Source: Calocera cornea HHB12733
Taxonomy: Eukaryota; Basidiomycota; Dacrymycetes; Dacrymycetales; Dacrymycetaceae
DNA: 57,992 bases
Assembly: GCA_001632435.1 (NCBI GenBank)
Contig: KV424092.1
Span: 1 to 57,992 of the forward strand
Direction: 5' to 3'
In this document: in pieces, positions 34,501 to 46,983 of the stretch
Layout: the number at the start of each line of letters is the position of its first letter
Position numbering within the stretch: position 1 is the first letter of the stretch
The notes under the pieces: generated by a model
What the model saw: the letters and a program-made list of their open reading frames with translations, nothing else
What the model was told of the DNA's origin: nothing
Database searches by the model: none
Translations under genes and position numbers: made by a program

Positions 34501-35340
34501 TTGTCCATACCTCTTCGGATGGGACAGGATGGTGATCTGGCTACCCCCCGTACGCCTGCCCTCCATCGCGCGTGGCTCTCGTCCATATTGCATCGTGTAT
34601 TGTTTCTCTCCGATCGGGATGACACTCACGCCTTGGATGCATTTGCGGCCGGCCTCAATGCACCATTTTTACCCCTTTCCTTGAAAGAAGCCGTCAGTAT
34701 GCGTCCATACCTGGTCAACCTGTGCTGACACTACCCTTTCAGTTTCTTCTCCAAGCGGACATATCGCCTCTGGCTTTTATTTCTTGTATGTGGTCCGATC
34801 GGCGTATTCGAGTACCTGCCGATGTCACAAGCCTCCTCCGCTGGGATGATCTGCCCGCCTATGAGCTGCCACTGTCCAAACAGGTCGCACTCCATTCTGC
34901 ATTTCATCGCTTTCTGCACGGCACTGGGGTTCCACGACGGGCTGCTTTACTTCAGGAGGCCGGGGTTTGGATACCACCTCCCTCGTACTCGGCAGCCGCT
35001 ACTGCCGATCCCTTGTTCAGAGCGGTCACATTCTATCGGGTTGCCACCGGTATACCGTATCTTCTCCCTTCTTCCTCCCGGCTCTACGTCAGTTTCTCTT
35101 CTCGCTCGCTCCCATGTGGACCCCCACTCATGGCTCCCTCAGATTAAGCTAGATATGAACCTCTCGCACTGCAAATTTCAAGCCTGCTCCAAACAAGTTT
35201 CAATTCCCCTCGAGCGCGGCACCTCAGCCTGGTACCATCAGACCAGTCCAGACTGGGAAGAGGATTACGAGGCGATGCTCTTCATTCAAATTATTGGCGA
35301 TTCTCGAATTGGGGACACGTTTTCTATGAACGTGCTTTAA
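31510..35340 (+). CDS. HECT-like E3 ubiquitin ligase (putative), exon chain partly resolved
   Basis: First exon 31510-32214 (Cys/Pro-rich, CASPCRDPPG..CLCTCYVLPP). The 32.28-32.93-kb exons are not resolved (two frames compete). A very Pro/Ser-rich exon starts near 32917 and ends at 33901. Then 33950 to about 34335, about 34419-34461, 34526-34692, 34742-35087 and 35146-35340, with repeated GTCAGT-type donors. The C-terminal ~400 residues have the layout of a divergent HECT domain: GRGIGNGANLEV, FASLGLLLVVFLKLFQFGP, ALDAFAAGLNAPFLPLSL, FYRVATGIPYLLP, and a candidate catalytic cysteine in FQACSKQVSIPL, ending FSMNVL. HECT enzymes form a thioester on that Cys and ubiquitinate targets. Homology is inferred from pattern order, so this is tentative. 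Confidence 0.45.
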
Positions 35341-37856
35341 TACTATCTTTATGTATACTGGGTTATCCGCAACCGTGCACTTCTATCCGATGCGCACATT
35401 CTGCTCTACCTTCATAACTCCATTAGGCTATTCGCCCCTACCGTTGCCCTTTTTACCCGAACCATCACCACTCCGAAGAGCATAGTATTCTGTCCTGTCC
35501 AGTCCGTACACATGTTGCCGCTTCAACATTCCCCCTTATCAATGACCTCCGGAGCCCAGCCTTTGGAGTCTCATCCTCTTGCCTAACTTCTAAGAGCACG
35601 CCCCCTCGTTCTCGCTCCGGACTCGTCTCGGGCATTCCGCACGGCGCCCCCACTCCCCGTCACACTCTCCTTACTTCTCCTTCTATATGGTAGCTCATAT
35701 TTCCTGGTTGTACCATCGTTCCTATTTGTATCGCGTAAGACACCCTCTGCCCTATGCGTCGCAACGCATTGACGGTCATCCGGGTCACTTGAACATGGTA
35801 GCAACCGTCCAAACACATCGCTTGTACCAGTCTGAAGTCATGTGCGTCGTACCACATTCACTTGGCCAGTCTGAAGTCATGTTTTCTAGTTCGACTGCGC
35901 CTTCTGTTCAATTGCTCAAATCATGAACGCTCCCAACCAGCAGGGTGTTGTGGTTATCTACGTCATATTACACTTCCGTGTTTTGTCGTTGTCTCTTCCT
36001 TCTTAGTTACCCCTTGCAAGCACTGCTAGTTCACGTGCACGCATACGCACAGGTCGTTCGGACTTTCTGAATAGTGCTTTCCAGCTCGCAATCGTTTTGC
36101 ACGGTAAGTACTGCACCGCAGCATCAGACGCAGTAAATAATCTCGGGTGAAGCGGCTGACCTTCAGTCATAATATCCCCCATAGTTCGCCGGGAACTTGT
36201 CCGTTCCGCGTACTGCGGTACTTGCGCTTCAGAAATGTTCGACTCCCCATGAAGCACCGTGCCATAGCTTCAATCTGTCGGTTTCTTGTATCCGTCTGGA
36301 CACAGTCCGGAGCCCCTCGGAACACGTTATCCCCCTCATTCACTTCGGTGACCCTTTCCCCTCCTACTGTCGTGTTTCCACCACCGCCGTTGTACCTTTC
36401 ATATCGCTCTAATTCAGAGCCGGTTCCATCGTCGGAATCCACGGCTCCACCTGACAAATTCAACGTAGCACACTCTTACACCACACAAACGCAGAACGGG
36501 GCTCACTGGCCGTGTTCCCATCATCAAGCTGGACCTCCTGAACTTGCTGTCCATCCCTGTCTTGTAAGCTCTTGGGCCAATCCTCCCCAGTCATAGTCTC
36601 TGGTAGCACCGTATCATCAGTGAACACATATCTTTTGACGCTGCTAAAGCTCACGATCGACTTCTGTCGCTCTCTGCTCTACATCCATATATCGCCCCCC
36701 ATTCTCTTCACCCTTGTCCTGTACCCTCCCGTTTAAATCGATGCAGTCTGGGTCGATCTCCTACATCCCCGTGTAGAAATGAATACACACGTTTGGCGCA
36801 GCTGAGAGACCTCAATTGCTTCTTACCCGGACTGGTACAGACGGCGGTTCTTGAGGTTCTTCACGGTAAACCTTGGGAGCTCGGCCCCCCGTGCTCATTC
36901 GGGAAGCTAAGTCATATCGGCATTAGCGTCCAGTATCTACTCCCCCCACATGCACTCACACTGGCGTCTACTTTTGGCCATTGTCGTCGCAGCCCTGTGT
37001 GACGGACCGTGGATTTGTCTACTGCTGCTAGGATTACGACTTTAACACGTAGGAGGAGGAGGACAGCACTCCCCGTTCGCTGGATTCAGTAGCTTATTAG
37101 AGGCGTCAACATCGCCCGAATTCACCCTTTTCACCGTCCAGACATGCTGCATTCCTCCCCCGGTATCCATGTCAACGCAGCTAATATGTATGCCGAAGGA
37201 GCACCATCTGCCCCTTCTTCCTTTCGCGGCGTTATGCGGCAGCCAAAATGGCCCCGATTCGGTATCCTTCTCCTCATTTCCGCCTTCCGCTCTCCTGTAG
37301 CATACCTCTCCGTCAGACTTCTACGCAGCGCGTCGGCTCAGAACGCAAACACATAAGCAAGTCTCATCACCGCAATGCTCTAACTAGATGTGACTGGACC
37401 CCCCTCCTCTGTCCTTGAAGCAATGGAGATTCGCCAACACGGCGTGAGACACTTCGGACTCAAGCTGCCGGTCGACTACTGTCTCTGGTGCGATTCTTAC
37501 CTAAGCGACACTAAGACCCTTCAGGGCGATGACACCATGCTACCAGAATTCTGTTCCTACCACTCGTTCTTGCTTCTCTGCCCTGTTGGTGTCATCCCGC
37601 GTGCATGGGACTCCCATGATGTCCAGTCCGATACTGTCCGATACTGTCCCGTACCTTCCTGGACTGCACCATATCAATCCGAAAGCATCTGTCACCACCC
37701 TAATCATCGACAAGTCGTTTCGTACTCCGTACAGATTTGCACGCTACTACTATCATGGCCCGTTCAGTGCGCCGCCCTCACGACATCATTCGCTTCTCAG
37801 TTCTCCCCTGCCTCCACTCCATCGGGGCTCGCCTAGGCAGAGCAGAGGTGTCAATA
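35341..37856. other. 2.5-kb region inside the element without a supported gene
   Basis: Only short frames on both strands, none with a domain. At 37621-37650 there are three units of the decamer family (GTCCAGTCCG ATACTGTCCG ATACTGTCCC). May be non-coding element body or a decayed gene. Confidence 0.5.
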
Positions 37857-39523
37857 TCACGGCGTGCCGTTCATGAAGATCGTACTCACTGTTGAAAAGT
37901 CGTGCTTCGTCGTCATGCTGCATCCGCCCCCGTATGCATTCACCCACCTCTGTACCATGGCGTCCTTCGCATTCTCCACCTCTGGCGGGTCATAGATACC
38001 GCCCCGGCCAGATCCACTTAATGACGGGGTGTCTTCATCTGCTTCACTCGAATACAGACCTTCCGCCCCGGAGATGGAATCCGCGCTGTACACACTTCCT
38101 TCGGGGAGGTCTTCCGCCCAGTTCGCCGCTTCGCCATGCGAATGCAAAGCGGCTAACAAGTCTCCTGTAGTCGGATCAAAGCCGTCGTCCTTATCGATGT
38201 CCATATCATCGCGGACGGCCGGCGCAGGCGCACGCGTCCACTCCATCACCGCCCTCTTAGTTGGTCTGGTATTGTCTGAATCATTGGCCGGTCGCTTAGA
38301 GTTAGATGTATTGCTGTTTGGCTTGCGCTTCGTCGGCGTTTTGGGATCGGGGCCTTGGATTCCCTGATACAGATCCTGGACATCTTCGAGTGGATTGGGA
38401 CCGCCTCCCTCCGTACCATCTTTCGACTTGTTGTCTTGCTCCGGGTCCTCCCCATCCTTAGGAACAATAGCCTTCACGGTCGCGTTCCACAGCCTGTGGA
38501 ATTGTCTGATAGCATCGTACCGAAATCGTTGAGCTGCCGTGAGTTCCTTCTCGTGGATGGAGTATCGGAGGCCGGCGGCTATCGTCATTACCCATGGGTG
38601 GGCATGGTGCCTGAAGGGCGGAAAGGGCGTCCCGTCCGGGGCGCGATAGTTCGACTGCGTCTCTTCATCCTGCCCATCACCCACAGGTAGGTAGAGCGTG
38701 AAAGCTGCATGGCTGGAGTCTTGCTCTTTAGGCCGATCGCGACGCACGATCGGATGATCCATGTTCGGGAAGGTCGCGAGTTCGTACGAATACCAAGTCC
38801 CGGGCGTTTCCACGTTCGCCGAAGTCCACATCTACATATATGCCGTTCAGCGCAGTCCCAATCGCCTCCACGCACGTATACGTCGCACTTACTCCTAAGT
38901 ACGTCGGCTCCTTGGTGTGCTTCAGATAACCTATCATTCTTTCCAGGGTTTGTGCCGTAGGAACGATAGCCCATGCGAACCGATCGAATAGACAATGTAA
39001 CGTTGGGTCCACTGGCGTAATTGGCATCAATTAGGGTGACGTGGACGGGCAGTAGTCACGCACGCGTCATCAAGTTCTTCCGACTATGAACGTCGAACAC
39101 TACACCATTCCGGCGAAACTTCAACAGCTGCGCCGGGATTAGAAACCCTACCGGCCGAGTGAGACTGATTGGCGGGACACGTACGATATTCTGGTTCACG
39201 CTTCGGCGCACGATATGAGCAACCTGGACCACTCTGCCCGGATCCCTCGTAATCGCGCATCTCTTCTTGTCCACCCGCGCCAGCGCGTTCTTCCTTAGCT
39301 GCGGCGTTTCGGAATTGACCTTGGATTCGCCATATGGCGTCGTGAACAACGCAACGCCAGGGGCAGGTGCCCCTGGCGTTGCGGGGGGGGGGTGCGGGGG
39401 AGCATGGTCATCTTCCTGATCGGCCAAACGAACCGTGGCCTCGAAGGTAGTTACGTCTGGTTCCTCTGGCCTGTCAGGGACTCCCAGCAGCCGGTACTCG
39501 GCGTTGATGTTGGTTGCATTCAT
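37857..39523 (-). CDS. HNH-nuclease-like protein, element cargo
   Basis: Predicted exons (minus): 39523-39064, 39011-38893, 38831-37857; 517 aa. An HNH-type module starts with RCAITRDPGRVVQVAHIV (residues 88-105; C..T.....AHI) and continues through FDVHSRKNLMTLDPTLHCLF and DRFAWAIVP across the first junction, matching the C-AHI...N-L-H-FD order of fungal HNH-family proteins. The remainder is hydrophilic, with a Lys-rich nuclear-localisation-like patch (TPTKRKPN; RPTKRAVMEW) and acidic C-terminal stretches. HNH domains cut DNA with one metal ion; activity here is unproven, and many fungal members have lost it. The exon 1 coding sequence contains a perfect 15-bp hairpin (39351-39382). Confidence 0.6.
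39351..39382. repeat. perfect 15-bp-arm hairpin inside the HNH-like exon
   Basis: GCAACGCCAGGGGCA (39351-39365), a 2-nt spacer, then its exact reverse complement (39368-39382), followed by a run of about ten G. On the coding strand it encodes an ATPGAPAPGVA stretch. Confidence 0.9.
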
Positions 39524-42426
39524 CGAAGGTATCAGTCCAGACTAGGTCGTTTAACAGTGAGTTCTGAGCAGCTCGTTCCACGCCAGTCAGGCGTTATTGC
39601 AGCCGCGTCGCGCCACCCCCGATCACCTGACCATAAACGTCCCGGACGCGTCCTGCCCAGACATGCTGGCAAAGTCGCCGTCCCTCCCTTCCTTGGCCGT
39701 GCATTTTGGGCTACATGACGCCACGGGCGATTCTATTCTGCACGCATAGCACTTGCAGAACTTTTGAAACCACGTCCCATTAAGTTTGTGGCACTTAGGC
39801 CAGACTATCTACATGTGTCCATACTATCGGTCGCGGCTTGCCTTTCCGCGTCCTCGAGGTTCCGCATTTGGCATACATGCCAAAACATAGCATATACTTG
39901 ACCGTTCAGGAAAGAAGGATGTTGGATCAGCGAGCATTCCGCTGCGTTGGACTCCTTTTCGACATGGCGTCACGATCTAGCCCAGCCCCACGCGCGTGTA
40001 TAGTAGACTTCACTTTCGGACTTGCAGCGATGTTGCGCGGAGAGCCGTACCCAAAATAATGCGTCCCCATCGCCGTCGTAACTCGTGTCCAACTGCACCA
40101 AATCGGTCCATACTGTGCGCTGGGAAGACAGGAAGAGAGATGGAACTATTCGAGGATTGAACAGTTGCGAACGGTCCCAGAGCCGTGGCGAGTCTGGTTC
40201 TGTCAGCGAATTCAATCTGGATGGAGTGGATCACGAGTGAACTCTAGACTGGACTTACCCTTGTCGCACCGTAGATGAGAGCGCGTTCGAATCGCGCATG
40301 GCTGGTTACTCCGCTCTGACCGCGGTCACATGGACCGGTTGTCCGGCACGGTTCGAGTGAGTGCGATAGCGTCTACAGGTTTCCAGAGCCAGGATTGCCG
40401 GCTTCGTACCTTCCATTATGGCTGGTAGACAGTTCCCTTCCCTTGGGATCGTGATGGATCTACTCAGTGCGTCGACGGACGTGTGGAAGCGGGCCACAAC
40501 TTGGTCCCGAAGAACGGCGCACCTCTTCCGTATGATCCGCGAATGCCCGGCAGCCCGTCGGTCTCACCTGGCCCTGAGAGACCACTTTCGAGCCGTGGAC
40601 GCCATCACCCGCGCACGCACGCACACCTTTGCAGTGACAACCAATGCATACAACAAGGTTCGGTACCAGTACAGACAGGTATGTGGATGACGAGCGAGAA
40701 ACCTAAGGGCTGAAGAGGGACTCTACGAAGACGAGAACCTGTACACATTATCAGCGAATAGTTCGTCCAGAAGTATCACCAGGCGCACCATTACTACCAT
40801 CGTACAAAGGGTTAAAGGGGAATGAGCATCTACGGACGACCCATGAGTGACTCCACACCAGGGAGATGAAGGCTGTCACGCACCAGAGAATAGAAGCAGA
40901 CCGCCATCTCGTCCTCTCCTCAACAACCCCCCCCTCCCACGACTTGAAGGATTGCCGAGACGCACTCGAATAACGCCGTGCTGAACGAGCAACAGCCGCC
41001 GTTAGACTGCGCGTAACCGGGAGGAGGGCCATTCCAGTTCGGGGGATAAGATACATTGACAGGCATCGGTGGCGAAGGCAGGTACTGATATGCGACAGGT
41101 GCAGGAGGCAGTCCCGGACCGTTTGAGACCACAGCGTTCCATTGCCACATCTGAAGGACAGGAACGGTGGTATAGGCGACGGGAGGCGGAACGATTGGGG
41201 CGCTGCCGTAGGGTGGGGTCGGTCCGTAATACGCCATGGTCGATCTGGATATGACGGTCGTGGTTGTTGGTCTGCAAACGGGTCGTGAGCTCGGCCTGGG
41301 ACTGGATGGTCTCCGTTAGGACTGGTCGAGGCTGAGGCCGGCAGGGCAATCGAGAGAGGCGAGGCCGAGGGCAGACGATGATGAGTGGCGTCTGGGTAGG
41401 GCCCTGGAGCGCGTCGAGCGGGGTGAGGGTGACGACCTCCAGGGTGGCGTCACGCCCATACTGCGCTCCGCGCACATGGTTGCGTCGACACGGATGGCTC
41501 CATCTGCTGGTCCATAGAGCCGACGATAGGTGACGGGAGGTGGTCGAGTGTCCGGTCGATGTGAACGTATCCGGCACAGTCCCAATGGGGCATCGAGCGA
41601 ATGACAATCCCATTGCCTCTTTTGAAGGGGTCGTCACTGAAGTTAGGCTTGTTGGTTGAATACTCGGGGTCGATGGCGTGTCATCCATGGTGGATTGGAT
41701 AGGTTTGGCGGGGCTTGCCAGGGAAACAGTACGAGGTGGCGAGGAGAAATTCTAGAGGCAGAGCAAGGCAAATTGTTGCCCACTACGGTGACGGGGATGA
41801 CGGCAGACGCAGAGCTGATTTCGCATGGAGGAGGCGGGACGGGGTGTGGGGGGAGGAAGGACGAAGTGCGAAGTGAGGGAGGGGCCCTGACTGGCTTCGT
41901 GGGCTTTATATCGACCGGAGGACTCGCACGTGCTGGGGCGGACTTTTATTATGGACACGTTCCACCGCACAGCCACGATGACATAATGGGTCCCAAACGA
42001 ACTGGCTTCTGCACCAATTAACATATCCTCAATCACGACGAGTAAGCACCACCCCCTTCACGCACTATCAAACAGGCATTGCAAGTTTGAAGCATTAATT
42101 CCACTCCTACTTCGTACCATGCATTTTGGACTGAACGCGTCCGGCAACCGTATGGAAGCGTACACACGAAACGGAAGCAAAGTCGATGTGGACGCGCGAC
42201 GCGCGTCCGCATCAACAGAAAGGCGCAGACATCAGAATACACCAGATTCGGGGTGCTCTTTCCATGCCTCTCATGGAAAGAGGTTAAATAGACGCGTCTG
42301 GAGAGCCTGAGCGCCCTCTGCTCTCCGAACGCGCCTTGTGCCCCTGTACTCCTGTATATCGGCGCTCGTCAGTACGTCTCAATTGGTACCGCGGAAAGGT
42401 GTCTAACGTCGTTCGTCCAGGTCGAA
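39524..42426. other. 2.9-kb region inside the element, no confident gene
   Basis: Frames are short. A minus-strand frame at 41237-40920 encodes a Pro/Tyr-rich peptide ending GGCCSFSTALFECV..GGGGC, with a longer upstream frame (from 41688) in another phase. It might be a small real protein, but nothing confirms it. The rest shows no domain. Confidence 0.4.
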
Positions 42427-44223
42427 ATGACAAACCCCTCGGATATGGACGACATCCAGACACCAGTCGCCGGAGTTAACACTACGGCTCCCTCCGCCGA
42501 ACGCGGAACTACTCCAAAAGAAGGCGCGTCCGCTGTGGAGAATAGGGTGGATGACCCAGGGTTGCCCAAAGAAGCTGGTAACGACCTCGGTGGACTGTTA
42601 GGAACTCGGACTGATGGTGATGTGACAGTCAAGCGTCGTGACAAGACTAGGATGGCTGGTCTGTTCATGGCGATCACTAAGAACATGGAAGATTCTCTGG
42701 ACGAACCCAAGTCCGACGATACCTCGACCGACAAGGGCAAGCAACCAGAGGTAAGCGAGCCGTCTGACTCGATATATGCGCGGTGATATCCATCCCCCCC
42801 CCCCTCTCAACAGAAGCACCGGCGTGACAACGACGACGAACAGGTCTCCCCTAGTGTTGAGAAAAAGCGCAGACTGCATGATTCTGGAGATGATGCTTCA
42901 TCACTGGTGCGTCTCGCCGTGCGATATCTCAGAGCAACCGGGCTGATGGGCTACTTGCACAGGTCACCATTAACGCTCCGCACCCTATCGCGCTTGCGAA
43001 ACTCCAGGACGGTGGTTATGTGCTGGTATTCCAACGTCTGGACGCATCCACACCTATCCAGGGAAAGAGCCGGAATGCACAGACCGTAGTTCCTGTGAAG
43101 CAAGAAGACCCGGAAGTTATCGAGATCTCCAAACCAGATGACGATGTCAACATCGCTGGCAAGACGACGGCTAGCGAGGTCAAAGGCGGGTCGTCTGCCC
43201 TGAAGAGCTCGTCATCCAAAAACGCGAGGCATCAATTGACGCTGGGCACTACGAGGATGAAGTTGGGACAGACTAAGAGTCCAGCCGTGCCTAGCGGACT
43301 GATGCGCCTCGAGAAACGTCTGATTGCCGAGGCGATCGCTATCTGGCAGCTCCAGCAGGCTTGTTTGGATCTGTATCCGTCTGCCACCGACAGCGAGGAA
43401 TGGGCGAAGACGGCACTTACTAGCGCACGGGCCGGTCTTATGCAAGACCCCAACGGAGCTATCTCGCGCAAGGACATGGACGAGCTGCTGGGTAAACGTG
43501 GCGACGCGATTCTGTTGGCTGTGAGACCTGTTCAGACATGGAGTGCACGCAACGCTGACCCCCACGGATAGATTCGTAATGCCGAAGGGGACCTCCTGAG
43601 CAAAGTTCTCAAGGCTGCCGCCACTGAGTTGCCGGTCGTGTATCAAGGAATCTTCACGGGTGCTGCCCCTGCGATTGCGTGGAGAGTTCGCCATCTCCTC
43701 GAAGAATACCGATTTATCTACTACGGAAACTCGTACGCTGTCGATACGGAAGAGAACAACTTCACCGACAACCCATTCTTATCCAAGATTATGATTGCAG
43801 TTATCAGTAGCGTCTGGAAGACATCGATCAATTCTATGGAAGATTCTCTGTTTGATCCGATGCCGCTGGGTATCATTGCTGTCGCAACGTGCGGAGTGAG
43901 TACCGGCACTCAGTAAGACTGTGCATATACTCATGCGAACGTATCTAGATCTATGCATACCTGAAACACTGGTGGGACGGCGTCGAGTCGCCGACAGACG
44001 CTGTTCAGCCTGGCGAGCTTGAAGAAACCTATCGCGACGTCATGCAGAATCTCGAAACCTTCGAAGAATCTAAGCCGGAGGACTGTCTCGCGGTGCAAAC
44101 GCAGCTTACGCTGCGAGTTCGGTACGTCATTGGATGCTGACTGGACACAAGAGCTGATATACTTGAAGACGCCATCTCGGCGGCCCGAAGGGTCGGTCCG
44201 GGACTATGTTTCTGAAATGCTGA
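42427..44223 (+). CDS. DUF6532-like protein A, element cargo
   Basis: Predicted exons 42427-42750, 42814-42906, 42963-43520, 43572-43895, 43949-44121, 44169-44223; 508 aa, all junctions in frame. The N-terminal half is charged and low-complexity (KHRRDNDDEQ; VVPVKQEDPEVIEIS, a SUMO-interaction-like acidic/hydrophobic patch). The C-terminal half has the helical layout of the basidiomycete DUF6532 family: LEEYRFIYYGN, NPFLSKIMIAVISSVWKTS, LFDPMPLGIIAVATCGIYAY. The family's function is unknown; it is expanded in mushroom-forming fungi. It lies 1 kb upstream of a second member in the same orientation, suggesting paired cargo. Confidence 0.6.
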
Positions 44224-45229
44224 ACAACACCTGGACTGGAAGCATGGCTGATTGCAAATCTAGCACTACGAATAAGCAAGGTATAGCTCTGGACACGGAA
44301 AGATGACCGATGGACACGAACAGACTAAACGATCGGAGGCGATCACAAATCGACGGGCGAGTGGGCCCTCTGCTGAGACATATGGAGTACTATCATGATC
44401 ATGAATGGGTAGCCAATACGGCTCTAATGAGAACAACATGGCGCTGAGTCGGTGCGTGGTTGGCGTGATGGGGAAGCCATTGTTCCCCACCACGGTGTGT
44501 GTCCAGACGGTGTAATAACGAAGCAAGTCACGTCCCCGGACACCCGTGCCCTGGTCCCACATTCTCGTTTGCTTCCGCTGGCGGCTCGGAAGCGGATCAC
44601 ACGCGGTCCCCCTCAGGTCCTGTCAGTCCCCGCCAGTCCCCTTCCGACGCTCCTTCCCTCTTCGCCTCTTTGACCTCTGTACCTCTCATCTCATATCCAC
44701 AAGATAGCTGTACCGTATCTGTACCGTATCTGTACCGTTTCTGCGACGGCACTGGGCTTGCAGCATTTCAGCTGATCGACGCGTTGCCGTGGTACAATCC
44801 CCTCTCGGGATATAATACGACATCGTCAGTACGCGTCGTATATGCGTGTCACACGCGTCTTAGGCGCGCCATCTAACGGGTTAAAAGACAGCACAAGCTC
44901 AACGTACAACTGCGGTCGCGGAATCTCTATGGAACAAGCTGAGCACAACCTGACTGTGACCTCGAGTACGACGCAGTTTAGTGTCTTCTATCCTATCGTG
45001 TCTTCTGTATGCCCTAAGCGCCCGTACATGTGGAGATCACTCACTGAACGCTGTGCGTCGGTAGGCGGATTCGAGTGGTGTTCTGACACTGGGACCCGCT
45101 CTCGCCAATATATCGTTTCCCACGGCCTCAGTTTGGACAACCCCTCTCCCCTCTGCAAGCCGACCGTCTCATACTGTACAGCCTCCTGCCCAATCGCTCC
45201 CCACTCCGGCAAAGGCGTCTCCCAAAAGC
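44224..45229. other. 1-kb region between the DUF6532-type genes
   Basis: No confident gene. Contains a short tandem array, CTGTACCGTAT x3, at 44708-44740. A frame upstream of 45230 stays open and may hold the true 5' exon of the next gene. Confidence 0.5.
44708..44740. repeat. 11-bp tandem repeat (CTGTACCGTAT x3)
   Basis: Three head-to-tail copies, the third with one change. It resembles the CTGTCC/GTAC words of the terminal decamer arrays. Confidence 0.9.
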
Positions 45230-46983
45230 ATGTCGCATCCGGCCCGAGGTACGCATCACCATCACCTTTGACACTCACATGGACTCACACTCGAATATAC
45301 GACAGTGTCGTCTGGCCCATCCGGATGGTTCAAGCGCGCTCGAGGCACCAATACCGAGCCCGCGCCCGTGCCTGTCCCATCCACCCCTAGTCCCGTCCAT
45401 TCGAGATCGCTCAAAAGGACTGCAGATCAGATGGCAATCGAAGTTGAGGCCGACGATGAGGCAGGTGAAGAGGACAACTACAATCCTGACGAGGACTCCG
45501 TGGCTTCGGACTCGAGTGAAGAGGTGGTCTATACTGTGAGCTACAGCCACCGTCTAGGTAGGAGTTCGGCATATATTAACCCACGTGTTAGGGCAAAGGA
45601 ACACGCAGCCGACCTGCTAACAAGCCCCCAGCGCCACTGGACAAGGCCAGAACTGGGGTCCAGAGAAGTAATAAGGGGAAGCCAATGAAGTTAGAGGTAT
45701 GCTGTTTATTCGTCGCAGGTGCGCATACATCTGACCAGACGACCCAAGCATAAAACACCGAAGCCCATCAAGCAAGAGGTACGTCCCCAAGAGGGTCTTC
45801 GAGCGTACATAACTGAATTGGGCCTGTGGAATAGGGCCCAAAAGCGTCCGACACTGGTGCAAACAGTGTCCGGACGCGTTTGCACGGTAGCGCTTCGAAG
45901 GTGACCAATCTGACTCTGCACGACCCTCCGCCTCCCAAGGAGCCCAAGGCTGGGGGGGCTTACAAGCTGGATCTCTTCTCCTTGGAGGAACAGGAGACTA
46001 TACAGGATGCCAAAATCATGCTACGTCTGCAATACTTCACGATCAATCTGTATCCCCCTAAGGCCGTGGCAGACGAGTTCTACGAGACAGCGGTAACTAT
46101 TGCTAATAGAAAGGCGCAAGAGCGGTGGGAGGAACGAATGGACGCCGGAGATACAAGAGCGATTAATGGCACCTTACGCGGCTTGGGGAAGCGGCACTCT
46201 AGAACACTTGTAAGAGTCCCTTGCGATATGGAGTGGTCCTGACTCATCTCGATTATCTAGATTACGCACTACGGCTCATGGGGACGGAATCTCATCAAGA
46301 CCGTCGCTCAAACCGTTGTCAGACAATGCTATTCGGAGTTATTTGTACCAGGATTGTCGGAGTCCTCGCGCCGCAAGATCGTCACTATCTTGCTTCACAA
46401 GCAGACCTGCCTATTCGAGTCATACGAGGTCGTAGATGAAGACGAGGGAAGCGTGAAGCGTACAGGAACATTCCGGCACCCTGCGATCAAGGAGATTATT
46501 GCCCAGGGCTTTTTCGGCAATGGGACCAGAGGCGATGGCTTCCGGTTCCCTGAATTGTTCACGGCCGAACGGCAACCGGACGGCTTGATCGCTGCAGCGG
46601 GCACTGCGGTATGTGCGTTTAGTCCAGTCTATATAATTATCACTAACGACATACCTACTCAGCTGTGTTTCGCCGTCGGCCAGTACTCGACCGGGAAATT
46701 CAAGGATTCGACCTTCGAGATGGGGACTTGGAAGCACGAGTACGAGGTTATCCTCAACACTCTGAAATACTACAAGACGCACCGCCGGGTCAAGTACGAT
46801 GCGCTGATGCAAGACCTGCTTCATGTGGCTACGTACGTCTCTTTCATGTGGCCGCATTGCGGTCCTTGCTGACCAGCACGCATTAGAGATGCACTCAGGG
46901 CGTCCAAGGGAGCGGCGGCCGATGCAGAGAGCGAGCTCCCTGAGAACGACATTTTTATCTCTCTCGATACGGACGAGGACTGA
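45230..46983 (+). CDS. DUF6532 protein B, element cargo
   Basis: Predicted exons 45230-45248, 45306-45535, 45592-45696, 45749-45778, 45901-46209, 46261-46608, 46663-46832, 46887-46983; 435 aa. The DUF6532 hallmark is clear: HYGSWGRNLIKTVAQ, QCYSELF, FRHPAIKEIIAQGFFG, FRFPELF, IAAAGTALCFAVGQYSTG, WKHEYEVILNTL and KYDALMQDLLHVAT. The N-terminus is acidic and disordered with short basic clusters, as usual for the family. Function unknown. The 5' end is uncertain: upstream sequence remains open, and exon 1 here is only 19 nt. The 122-nt intron 45779-45900 is longer than its neighbours and ends in AAG. Confidence 0.75.

Noticed and set aside
40280..40310. GTTCGAATC box as a tRNA T-loop
   Set aside because: No cloverleaf or A-box partner at the right distance.
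40920..41688. Pro-rich minus-strand frames as a confirmed gene
   Set aside because: Two different phases without a convincing junction; reported only as a possibility in the region note.
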